DNA from: an uncultured Saprospiraceae bacterium
GTDB taxonomy: Bacteria > Bacteroidota > Bacteroidia > Chitinophagales > Saprospiraceae
Length of the DNA stretch: 20,476 nt
Assembly: GCA_937952155.1 (NCBI GenBank)
Contig: CALFYH010000447.1
Location: 1 to 20,476 of the forward strand
Reading direction: 5' to 3'
The translations under genes and the position numbers were made by a program. Shown here one piece after another: positions 7,493-14,923 of the stretch (positions within the stretch are counted from its first letter, which is position 1; each line of letters opens with the position of its first letter). The notes below the pieces were generated by a model. It did not search any database. It worked only from the letters and a program-made list of their open reading frames with translations, and was not told the origin of the DNA.

Positions 7493-8557
7493 ATGAATAG
7501 CTCTAAGCGAAATGCGATAATAATCCTTGTGCTTTTATTGGCAGCAGCCATAGTGTATATGTATCCTATGTTTTCTTTTGATGTAAGAAGCTTACGATAT
7601 CCTGATGTTGTGAAGTCACCTGCACTAAATACAAAGGTGAAAATGGGTAGTACTTTGACCTTAACATTAAATGATGAAAATCTAAAAAAGGCAGACTCAA
7701 CGGTCGTCACATTGAATGGTAAACCAATACCAAAAACGGCTGATGGTTTTAAATTTGATATTGATACTAAGGCATTACCATTGGGCAACTACCATATTGA
7801 CATTAAGATATATAAAGGAAATAAGTCAAAAACGATAGACGTTCCATTTAATGTCGTATCAGATATTGCACCTTCGCCGATGACGTACCGAAAACTGAAA
7901 GTTATCCCACACGATAGCAAATCATACACCCAAGGATTAGAAATTTCTGATGGTATCCTGTACGAAAGTGGTGGGCAGTACAAAGAATCACTCGTTCGTA
8001 AAGTAAACCCATCGACTGGGCAAGTGATAAAAAATGTGGCATTGGCCAATGAAGTTTTTGCAGAAGGATTGACTGTATTAAATGATAAAGTATATCAAAT
8101 CACATGGCAGGAAGGCATCTGCTTTATATATGATAAGGATCTGAATCAATTGAACAAAACCGGTTTTCGTTCTACAAATGACCAAGGCTGGGGCTTGACC
8201 AACGATGGAAAGTCTCTGATCGTAAGTGATGGAAGTCATAAATTGACATTCTTAAATCCTGAAAATATGGCGGTCGAAAAAGTTGTTTCTGTTTATGGTG
8301 GTGAAAATGAAGCTACCTATATAAATGAGCTAGAATACGTGGATGGATATATTTATGCAAATATTTATACGACTGACCAGATAGCAAAAATCGAAGCATC
8401 CACAGGAAAAATTATATCTGTAGCAGATATGAGTGCGCTCAAAGCTGAAAATCAGGATGGCGAAGTTTTAAATGGCATCGCTTATTTGCCGAATAAAAAG
8501 ACATTTCTAGTTACTGGCAAGTACTGGAAAAATATGTACGAAATCCAATTTGATTGA
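7493..8557 (+). CDS. Glutaminyl-peptide cyclotransferase (plant/bacterial beta-propeller type)
   Basis: The enzyme converts N-terminal glutamine of exported proteins to pyroglutamate with release of ammonia. The 354-residue protein has an N-terminal membrane anchor or uncleaved signal (residues 8-26), an extension of about 85 residues that looks like a bacterial Ig-like beta-sandwich (VTLNGKPIP, LPLGNYHIDIKIYKG), then the five-bladed propeller of the Glu_cyclase_2 family from about residue 125. Family motifs are present in order: SYTQGLEISDGILYESGGQY, FAEGLTVLNDKVYQITW, GWGLTNDGKSLIVSDGS, YINELEYVDGYIYANIY and LNGIAYLPNKKTFLVTGK. The NELE glutamate and the EGLT glutamate match conserved propeller-centre residues. 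Bacteroidota export many proteins by type IX secretion that begin with Gln after cleavage, which is the likely substrate pool. The stop is only two bases from the convergent next gene. Confidence 0.9.
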   Translation: MNSSKRNAIIILVLLLAAAIVYMYPMFSFDVRSLRYPDVVKSPALNTKVKMGSTLTLTLNDENLKKADSTVVTLNGKPIPKTADGFKFDIDTKALPLGNYHIDIKIYKGNKSKTIDVPFNVVSDIAPSPMTYRKLKVIPHDSKSYTQGLEISDGILYESGGQYKESLVRKVNPSTGQVIKNVALANEVFAEGLTVLNDKVYQITWQEGICFIYDKDLNQLNKTGFRSTNDQGWGLTNDGKSLIVSDGSHKLTFLNPENMAVEKVVSVYGGENEATYINELEYVDGYIYANIYTTDQIAKIEASTGKIISVADMSALKAENQDGEVLNGIAYLPNKKTFLVTGKYWKNMYEIQFD

Positions 8558-8559
8558 TG

Positions 8560-9651
8560 TTATTTTTTCTCGGACTTTATCCGCCGTATCCACACTGGGA
8601 TCACCAATGCTCCCGCAATAAGGTAGCTATAATATCCAAATAGTCGCCAAATCAATGCGATCAGCGCTGCAAGACCGATGGGAATGTAATCACTAAAGAA
8701 TCCACCGAACAGAAATTCAGCTACGCCTGCTGCTCCTGGAGTAGGGCTGAATGCTTCGATGATGTGCATAGCCATACCACGGGACAAAATGATAAAATGA
8801 TCTGCTAAGGAGGATCTAAAATCCGATACAAATGAAATAATGAGACAGTTTATGGCTAAAAATCTTACTATCCAACCACCTGCCGTACACGCAAAAGTTT
8901 GTAAAAAGAAGATAAATGGTTTCTTTTTGAGCTCCTGAGCTGCTATGATTACGTCATCTGCCGTCTGTTCTAAGCTATGTCTGAATTTTTGTAAAAATGA
9001 AATCTTTCTGATTATAAGTATCAATTTTCTGATGGCGTTTGGATTTACAAACAAACCATAAAAAAATATTGACCCATAAATAAGCATAAAACAAAGAACT
9101 GTAAGGAATGTCATGCCATAACCATCAATATCAGCAATAGAATTCATGCCAGGACGTATCATGACTGGGCCAATAATAAGGTATAAAATAAGTAATGCGC
9201 TACCCAAAAATACAGTATCCATCACCATGCTGTACACGACAATAGTTATAGTTTTTGCCGCCGAAATCTTTTCTTTTGTAAGTAGATACAAGGCTACACC
9301 TGCGCCACCGACACTCGTTGGCGAGACGCATGTGCTGAATTCCCACAAAACTATCAGCTGTAGAGACTTCCGCCATGAGAAGGCAAAATCTGAATTTATC
9401 ATCAAGCGAATGGTAAAAAAAATGTGCCTGATCACATACATCAACAAAGCCATACTTACCCAAAACAAGGTGTGGAAATTACTGTCCAACTTTCTCAGCT
9501 CACCCAAATCCAACTGTCGGCTCATGAGATAGCCAACCACACCGAGACCAATTAAAGCAGGTAAAATAATTCTACTTATCTTCAGGTGGTCCAATGCTGA
9601 CTTTTCATCCGGTTCATGAACGGAAGGCACAATTTCTGGTTTTTGATTCAA
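8560..9651 (-). CDS. UPF0104 / lysylphosphatidylglycerol-synthase TM-region membrane protein
   Basis: This 363-residue integral membrane protein has about eight hydrophobic helices and typical family landmarks: LWEFSTCVSPTSVGGAGVALYLL in the second third and AFSPTPGAAGVAEFLF near the C-terminus. It matches the flippase-like TM domain found in MprF but has no soluble tRNA-dependent aminoacyltransferase domain, so it should not be called MprF. Stand-alone members are proposed to move lipid-linked sugars or lipids across the membrane, or to transfer sugars (AglD-like). The start is a TTG at 9649-9651; no in-frame ATG lies upstream within the intergenic space, and the N-terminal region before the first helix is otherwise complete. 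It follows the O-antigen ligase gene by 13 bp, so it is the last gene of the polysaccharide operon. This context favours an undecaprenyl- or lipid-linked substrate. Confidence 0.88.
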   Translation of the reverse strand: MNQKPEIVPSVHEPDEKSALDHLKISRIILPALIGLGVVGYLMSRQLDLGELRKLDSNFHTLFWVSMALLMYVIRHIFFTIRLMINSDFAFSWRKSLQLIVLWEFSTCVSPTSVGGAGVALYLLTKEKISAAKTITIVVYSMVMDTVFLGSALLILYLIIGPVMIRPGMNSIADIDGYGMTFLTVLCFMLIYGSIFFYGLFVNPNAIRKLILIIRKISFLQKFRHSLEQTADDVIIAAQELKKKPFIFFLQTFACTAGGWIVRFLAINCLIISFVSDFRSSLADHFIILSRGMAMHIIEAFSPTPGAAGVAEFLFGGFFSDYIPIGLAALIALIWRLFGYYSYLIAGALVIPVWIRRIKSEKK

Positions 9652-9664
9652 GATGTTTAGGTTT

Positions 9665-11131
9665 TTAATCTGGTTTTGAGACTTGAGGATTTTGATCTTT
9701 ATATTTGGCAGAGAAAAATAACAAAATGGCCATATTAAAAAAGAAAAATGGACCTACTTTGTCTGTTTCGATCAGGTCATTGATAAGACACATCGCAAAT
9801 ATGATGATAAAGCCTAATGTAGCAGCCATTATCAAATACTTATCCTTGCTATTAGTACATTGGTGATATACTTTTTCGCCTTCAATAAGCAGTGCAAAGC
9901 ATAAGCAGATGAAAATGATAAAACCTATAAATCCTTGTTCTACCCATGTCATGAGGAAATAATTATGAATACCGGATTGATCAGGGTTATCGCTTACGTA
10001 AGTCTGAAATCTGGAGATGGAGTATGATTTATAATTGGAATAAAAAGTACCAGGACCAAATCCCATCCAAAAACGATCTTTAATCATTTCTATTCCAGCC
10101 ATCCATCGATATACACGCTCCATCGATGAAATATCCTCCAGTTTATATGTAGCTTCTAGCAAATTGTCAAACTCTGTATGTGTAATGGTCTTTTCAAAAT
10201 TGGGTGCAAAATCCATATATTTATTGTCCCAAGCCAAAAATATAATACCAATTATCGCTACAATACTACTTAAAGCCAATGCGTGCTTTACCCATTGCAT
10301 TTTAATGATGTAATAAGCACCAACTGCAATGACCATAGATAAAATGGCTGCGCGGGTATAGCTAAAGTAGATCCCAATTATGAAAACTAAAAATACTAAT
10401 ATCATCCATTTGTTAGATTTTTTTTCCAATGTATTGATCCGCATAAATGCCCACACAAAAGGCAAACATACTACACTAATGGCTGCATAACTCACGTGAT
10501 TTCTAAAAAATGGTCTCACTACATCATAGCTGGATGCAAAACTAAATCCTTCAAAAGCATGACGTATCAAAACAATCAGAATGGCGATAAATAGAAATGA
10601 ATATAGGATCCTGTATGCTTTGTGAAATTGTGATTCTGACTGGAAAGTAATTAGCGGAAACACAAAAAAGGGTAGGATGTACCATATTTTAGCTAAGAGC
10701 ACCTTAAATGATACAAAAATTGATTCAGAATTGATGGCTGTGATGAAAATCCAAAAGACATGCAGACATAAAAAAAAGGTCACTATATGGAAAATATAAC
10801 TTTTCTTTACCACCACATCTTGTGAAAGCAAATACAAAATTGTGAGTCCACATAAAAATATCATTAATGGTTCTGAAGGCAAATCAGTCCCAAGTCCGGC
10901 ACCTTCGAAATACATTTCTACCGAAAATGGTAAAACCATGAAAATAAAATAGAACAATTTGCGATAGTCATTCCAAAGCAATCCTATTCCAATTGCAATT
11001 ACGGGTATAATGAATGGGATATAATTTTCTAATAAAACAGACAAGACGATGGCAAGTGATACTAGGCCCAAAAACCAACGAAAAAGATATTGATTGGTGA
11101 TTTTTGAAGGTGATATCACGGAAGACAACAT
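9665..11131 (-). CDS. O-antigen ligase / polymerase family protein (Wzy_C, WaaL-like)
   Basis: This 488-residue polytopic inner-membrane protein has roughly a dozen hydrophobic segments and one large extracytoplasmic loop before the C-terminal helices. In the loop are the family markers FWMGFGPGTF, then GIHNYFLMTWVEQGFIG, corresponding to the usual GxGxGxF and (A/I)HNxxL...ExGxxG signatures; the His is thought to take part in glycan transfer. Such proteins either polymerise polysaccharide repeat units (Wzy) or transfer them to lipid A core or proteins (WaaL, PglL). The sequence alone does not decide which. One base separates it from the Wzz-like gene, and this pairing with a chain-length regulator slightly favours a Wzy polymerase role. 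It uses an ATG start. Confidence 0.9.
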   Translation of the reverse strand: MLSSVISPSKITNQYLFRWFLGLVSLAIVLSVLLENYIPFIIPVIAIGIGLLWNDYRKLFYFIFMVLPFSVEMYFEGAGLGTDLPSEPLMIFLCGLTILYLLSQDVVVKKSYIFHIVTFFLCLHVFWIFITAINSESIFVSFKVLLAKIWYILPFFVFPLITFQSESQFHKAYRILYSFLFIAILIVLIRHAFEGFSFASSYDVVRPFFRNHVSYAAISVVCLPFVWAFMRINTLEKKSNKWMILVFLVFIIGIYFSYTRAAILSMVIAVGAYYIIKMQWVKHALALSSIVAIIGIIFLAWDNKYMDFAPNFEKTITHTEFDNLLEATYKLEDISSMERVYRWMAGIEMIKDRFWMGFGPGTFYSNYKSYSISRFQTYVSDNPDQSGIHNYFLMTWVEQGFIGFIIFICLCFALLIEGEKVYHQCTNSKDKYLIMAATLGFIIIFAMCLINDLIETDKVGPFFFFNMAILLFFSAKYKDQNPQVSKPD

Positions 11132-11132
11132 A

Positions 11133-12221
11133 TTAATTCGTTCGTCTATTTTCAGAATTTTTGAGATTGTCTATCACAAAAACAGCCAAAATACTTAGCA
11201 TAATGCCACACAGACTTGCAATAAGTACTATTATGGCCCGTTTTGGTCTAGACTTTTGGACAGGAACATCTGCGGCTTCTATCAAGTGCAAGGCGGTAAA
11301 TGGCACAGAATAGGTAGCATTCAATTGTTTTAAACGCTCCTTGTCTAGACTGATCTGATCATGGATTCTTGCTTGTTCTTGCTCCAATTGTTTCAATTCT
11401 GAGAGCACAGGTGCATATTTTTCCAACTCGGTCATCGCTTTGTTCTTTTTGTTTAATGCACCCATTTCTTCTGCCATATACCGAATCACCGAGTCTCTGT
11501 AAGCAGGATACTTTTTATAAAAGGCTATTTTACCACGGGCTTCTTCCAAATCGGATTCGGCATCGGTAAGCAATTTATTATATAATGATGTTTGTCCCCA
11601 AGTCTCAAATACTCCAGATGATTGTTTTATTCTCTTGAGTCTATTTGCCAATGAGTCAGATTGAATTTGTTTTTTTAAGATGTTGGCGTTATAATTTTCA
11701 ATCAATTTTGCCTGACTGCTTTTTACAACATGCTGGGCGATACTTTCTATTTTTTCTCTGGCTGCATTAGCCAATTTTGCTGCCATTTCTGGATCTTTAT
11801 CCTCCACAATCAGTAAGAGTGCGCCATATTTGGTTTTGATGGTTTTATAGTTATTTAGCAATTTCTCTCTTACCTTAAATTTTGCCTTTGCATTGTTCGG
11901 ATCTATCTTGAAATGATCATATAATTTAAATGAATCGATCAAATAAAACAATACCTCATGCGAGGATGCGATGGTAAAAAGCCTGTCTAGGTCGTTGTCA
12001 TCTCCATAAATTCGCACATCTTTTTCGTCACCACCTATGGGAATTGGCTTTGCAAGATCTGGGCTGGCTGCATAGAAGGTAGTGTCAGCTTGATAGTAAT
12101 TTGGCAATAAAAGACTACTGATAACACTTAATACCACTATAACAGTGGTTGCGATAATGAGCTCCTTTTTCCACCTTAATATTTGATTTACAAACTCTGA
12201 TAAATTGTATTCTTTACCCAT
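11133..12221 (-). CDS. Wzz-type polysaccharide chain-length determinant
   Basis: This 362-residue polysaccharide co-polymerase has a membrane helix near residues 20-39, a long extracytoplasmic region and a second helix near 328-350 preceded by the basic, Pro-containing PVQKSRPKR segment. The middle region is helical with heptad-like stretches (about 150-200 and 255-305), as expected for the helical barrel of Wzz proteins. No cytoplasmic Tyr-kinase domain follows, so it is a PCP-1/Wzz type or a kinase-less PCP-2. The protein would set the length of polymers made by the Wzy-like enzyme encoded one base downstream. A 125-bp gap with a -7-like box and an inverted repeat lies ahead of this gene, so it may be a point of internal regulation in the operon. 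Confidence 0.88.
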   Translation of the reverse strand: MGKEYNLSEFVNQILRWKKELIIATTVIVVLSVISSLLLPNYYQADTTFYAASPDLAKPIPIGGDEKDVRIYGDDNDLDRLFTIASSHEVLFYLIDSFKLYDHFKIDPNNAKAKFKVREKLLNNYKTIKTKYGALLLIVEDKDPEMAAKLANAAREKIESIAQHVVKSSQAKLIENYNANILKKQIQSDSLANRLKRIKQSSGVFETWGQTSLYNKLLTDAESDLEEARGKIAFYKKYPAYRDSVIRYMAEEMGALNKKNKAMTELEKYAPVLSELKQLEQEQARIHDQISLDKERLKQLNATYSVPFTALHLIEAADVPVQKSRPKRAIIVLIASLCGIMLSILAVFVIDNLKNSENRRTN

Positions 12222-12253
12222 GAACTTTTAATGTTACGGAGCACTGACAGATG

Positions 12254-12308
12254 TTGCCACTCGTTTTTTTATAAAAAATTTAAAGCGAATCAGCTTTTAA
12301 GGTGGCAA
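12254..12308. repeat. Nested inverted repeat upstream of the Wzz-like gene
   Basis: A perfect 7-bp outer arm TTGCCAC (12254-12260) pairs with GTGGCAA (12302-12308). Inside it is a short hairpin AAAGC (12282-12286) / GCTTT (12293-12297) with a 6-base loop, followed on the minus-strand transcript by a run of six U (12278 down to 12273). The inner hairpin with U-run looks like a weak intrinsic terminator or attenuator in the 125-bp space between the FkbM gene and the Wzz-like gene. Whether it folds in vivo is unknown. Confidence 0.5.
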
Positions 12309-12313
12309 AATTA
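12306..12313 (-). promoter_or_regulatory. Possible internal -7 box ahead of the Wzz-like gene
   Basis: On the minus strand the sequence reads TAATTTTG, an exact TAnnTTTG match. It would start a transcript with a leader of about 80 nt containing the inner hairpin at 12282-12297. No -33 TTG is present at normal spacing, so this is tentative. Confidence 0.35.
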
Positions 12314-12346
12314 ATCAAATAATTTCACTTTAATGTTTTATGGTAT

Positions 12347-13267
12347 TCAATTATTTAATCTGACGAATACGATGTTATCAGAATTGGAATTACATCGCTC
12401 CATATATTCTTTCACATTAGTGACAATATCAGTTCTTCCATTATCTGTGATAATATGTGGCTTATATCCCATGGCTCTTAATAATGATTCAGCGTCTGCA
12501 TAATGACTTTGTTCATTCAGCAGGTATTCCATGATAATAATCGGTGAATGATCTAATAAATACCTTTCAAGTCCTTTCATTACATTGAGTTCATTACCTT
12601 CAACATCTATCTTAATATAAGCTGCATTGACTTGATTGGAATTGAAGAATTCAGTCAAAACTTCAGAAGCAATTGTAAACTCCTTCGGTTTATTATTATT
12701 ATACCAGCTTTGATTTTTGAATTGATCGTTATTCATCGAGTTATATTCAGAATACTGATTTGGGAATTCAAAAAAAACAATGTCTTCATGTATATTTGAG
12801 ACAGCTTTATTGACTATTGAAATATTGCCTTGATTCTGTGCATTTATAGACAAAATTTTGAAAGTAGCTGGTGAAGGCTCGAAAGCATAAACATGACCAT
12901 TGGTCCCTACAAGCTTTGAAGCCAAAAGAGTAAAATACCCATAATGTGCTCCCACATCTACAAAAACAGCATCTTTTGACAGGTTTTGTATAAGATACCT
13001 CGCTAACCTGATCTCTGAGTGATGTGATTTTCCACCAGTGATGAAAATGTCAGTGGAAGAAGGCAGTAACACATGCATCGGCGTTCCAAAAAATGTTTTT
13101 GCTGTTTTTAATACAGGTGTTTTGTGCAATTTGTAGAATACTTCCCTAAATAATATAGCATAACAATAAGAAATCGGGTCATTCAAAAGTCTGAAAAACT
13201 TGCTGCTTTTTGCATTTTTTTCTACATTGTCCAAACCATTCATCAAATTATGGCGCTCATTCATCAT
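12347..13267 (-). CDS. FkbM-family SAM-dependent methyltransferase
   Basis: This 306-residue soluble enzyme has a Rossmann methyltransferase fold. SAM-binding motif I is VFVDVGAHYG (residues 101-110), the acidic residue at the end of strand 2 is Glu130 (YAFEP), and the family-specific IKIDVEGNE lies at about 218-226, followed by LLDHSPIIIMEYL. FkbM proteins O-methylate sugars or polyketides. In a polysaccharide operon the likely target is a sugar of the repeat unit or its non-reducing end, where methylation can stop chain growth. The start is one of two consecutive ATGs (13267 or 13264). It lies 38 bp after the flippase gene and 125 bp before the Wzz-like gene. The substrate is unknown. Confidence 0.9.
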   Translation of the reverse strand: MMNERHNLMNGLDNVEKNAKSSKFFRLLNDPISYCYAILFREVFYKLHKTPVLKTAKTFFGTPMHVLLPSSTDIFITGGKSHHSEIRLARYLIQNLSKDAVFVDVGAHYGYFTLLASKLVGTNGHVYAFEPSPATFKILSINAQNQGNISIVNKAVSNIHEDIVFFEFPNQYSEYNSMNNDQFKNQSWYNNNKPKEFTIASEVLTEFFNSNQVNAAYIKIDVEGNELNVMKGLERYLLDHSPIIIMEYLLNEQSHYADAESLLRAMGYKPHIITDNGRTDIVTNVKEYMERCNSNSDNIVFVRLNN

Positions 13268-13305
13268 GTTTGTCTGCTTTTATAAAATTTAATGATTGGC
13301 AATGA

Positions 13306-14730
13306 TTAAGATTTAATTTGTTTTAGCTTATACAATTCCTGGATGTTAAGGATTTTGAATACAAATGCACTTATAATTGTTAATATATTGCTGAAAATCA
13401 GTGCTACAAATATCGACATACCTGCATTTTTTACAATATAAAATATCAAATAACTTGAAATTATAAAAATAAGTAAGCTTAACAATTCAAATATGTTGAA
13501 TTTTATATAATCTTTGGATATGTGTATTTCAGCTACCAATAATATGGAACTTACCAAGACTGCCACCATTGGCAAGGATAATACATGATAACTAGGAATC
13601 AATATATAATTCAAAACAATACTAATAAGTAGGATAAAAACCATATAAAAATTCAGCTTTTTTAGTTCATTAATACTTATGATTAAAGCTCCAAAAACAT
13701 TAGACAATCCAAATATAAATATGATAAGGCTTATAATTTTTAAGATTAAACTGAGATTTAAATCTACAACATCATAAAGTGAAGATAAAAGAAATTCGGC
13801 ATTAAAATAAATAGTGAAGCAGATGCAGCACAATACGACAACGATTATCTGTATAGAAAATTTCACCATTGATTCTATCTCTTTTTTATTGTCTGATAGT
13901 GCCGAAAACACTGAGACTAACAATGTGGTGAATAGTAAGATGACCATGTTTGAAGCATCTAAAAATCTATATGCTTTTGAATATAATCCCACTTGAAAAT
14001 CATTGGTCATTAATCCCAAAATTACAGTGTCTGCTCTATATATACCAGCCAAGAGAAAAACGGTGGCTATATATACCATGCTATTTTTTATTACATCTTT
14101 GTATTTCGAACTTGAAAACTCAAACTGAACATTTTTTACCTTTTTGAATAGTATGAAAAGGAGCAAAATACACACTGCGAGGTAGGAGATAAGTTGGATT
14201 GTGATCATCCAAAATATATTAAATCCGGGATTAGCATAAGGAGAATATAGAAAAAATGCCATCAAAACCAACATAAGCAGCTTGTCTAATGCACTGAAAA
14301 ATGTATCCAGTCTGTAATAACCCAAGCCCGATAAAATACCCCTTAGATTTAGAAACAAGGTACTTAAAATGGAATTGATTACGATCAATAATAGCAACAA
14401 ATAATTATCGAATTTGATAATATATGCGCCAATAAAGACTAAAATGATGAAAATGGTCGAAAAGAAAAACTTGAGCATTAACAAATCAGGAAAAAGGGTA
14501 GATATTCCTTCTCTGTTTTTTGCTATTAACTGTGCATTATAATTTTGTAGTCCTGGGTCATTTATAAATTGGAAAAGGAAGACAAAATTAAAATAAGCAA
14601 AATACATACCATAGGCTTCTGTTCCTACGATATTTTGTACTTCAGTTTCGATACCGAATATATATGCCGGTTTTATCAAAATATTGATAAACAACAGCAA
14701 AATGATATTGATGGTAAATTCGCGCTTCAT
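13306..14730 (-). CDS. Polysaccharide flippase, Wzx-like (MOP superfamily)
   Basis: This 474-residue membrane protein has about twelve to fourteen hydrophobic helices and little soluble sequence. It begins MKREFTINIILLLFINILIKP and includes the EVQNIVGTEAYGMYFAYFNF and FINDPGLQNYNAQLIA segments characteristic of Polysacc_synt/Wzx exporters. It would flip undecaprenyl-diphosphate-linked oligosaccharide units to the periplasmic face for the Wzy/WaaL-like enzyme in the same operon. The frame extends three codons upstream to a TTG at 14739, but the ATG at 14730 is chosen because a -7 box at 14737-14744 overlaps that extension. It is the first gene of the five-gene minus-strand operon. Its composition is very AT-rich, even relative to its neighbours, as is usual for wzx genes. 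Confidence 0.88.
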   Translation of the reverse strand: MKREFTINIILLLFINILIKPAYIFGIETEVQNIVGTEAYGMYFAYFNFVFLFQFINDPGLQNYNAQLIAKNREGISTLFPDLLMLKFFFSTIFIILVFIGAYIIKFDNYLLLLLIVINSILSTLFLNLRGILSGLGYYRLDTFFSALDKLLMLVLMAFFLYSPYANPGFNIFWMITIQLISYLAVCILLLFILFKKVKNVQFEFSSSKYKDVIKNSMVYIATVFLLAGIYRADTVILGLMTNDFQVGLYSKAYRFLDASNMVILLFTTLLVSVFSALSDNKKEIESMVKFSIQIIVVVLCCICFTIYFNAEFLLSSLYDVVDLNLSLILKIISLIIFIFGLSNVFGALIISINELKKLNFYMVFILLISIVLNYILIPSYHVLSLPMVAVLVSSILLVAEIHISKDYIKFNIFELLSLLIFIISSYLIFYIVKNAGMSIFVALIFSNILTIISAFVFKILNIQELYKLKQIKS

Positions 14731-14736
14731 GAGGCG

Positions 14737-14744
14737 CAAAGGTA
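14737..14744 (-). promoter_or_regulatory. -7 box of the polysaccharide operon, close to the start codon
   Basis: The minus strand reads TACCTTTG, an exact TAnnTTTG match, six bases before the ATG at 14730. This predicts a transcript with only a few bases of leader. No -33 TTG at the expected distance was found. Confidence 0.5.
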
Positions 14745-14781
14745 CAGATATTTTTGATCGATATAATCATTTGCATTTTAT

Positions 14782-14817
14782 GCTTATCTCGACATTCATG
14801 AAAGTATATAGATAAGC
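14782..14817. repeat. 8-bp inverted repeat between divergent promoters
   Basis: GCTTATCT (14782-14789) and AGATAAGC (14810-14817) are perfect reverse complements separated by 20 bp. The dyad lies between the flippase promoter and the -33 element of the pyrophosphatase promoter, a position suitable for an operator, though the arms are short and chance cannot be excluded. Confidence 0.4.
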
Positions 14818-14840
14818 TTGTGTAAAGAAATTACTGATTT

Positions 14841-14872
14841 TTTGTGTATATAATGGATAAACTGTACTTTTG
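14841..14872 (+). promoter_or_regulatory. Promoter of the pyrophosphatase gene (-33 TTTG / -7 TACTTTTG)
   Basis: TTTG at 14841-14844 and TACTTTTG at 14865-14872 are separated by 20 bp, in line with the Bacteroidota consensus TTTG-N(19-21)-TAnnTTTG. The predicted start near 14876 gives a leader of about 48 nt before the ATG at 14924. The leader contains a small AT-only dyad (ATTATT/AATAAT, 14899-14914). This is the best promoter in the window. Confidence 0.7.
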
Positions 14873-14923
14873 CGATCTTATTTAACAACAATTTAATAAT
14901 TATTAACGAATAATCGACAACTT

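Noticed and set aside
8560..9651. Calling the membrane protein MprF
   Set aside because: Only the TM region is present; the C-terminal aminoacyl-tRNA transferase domain is missing.
14731..14739. TTG start for the flippase three codons upstream
   Set aside because: The TTG lies inside the -7 promoter box, so it would not be in the transcript.
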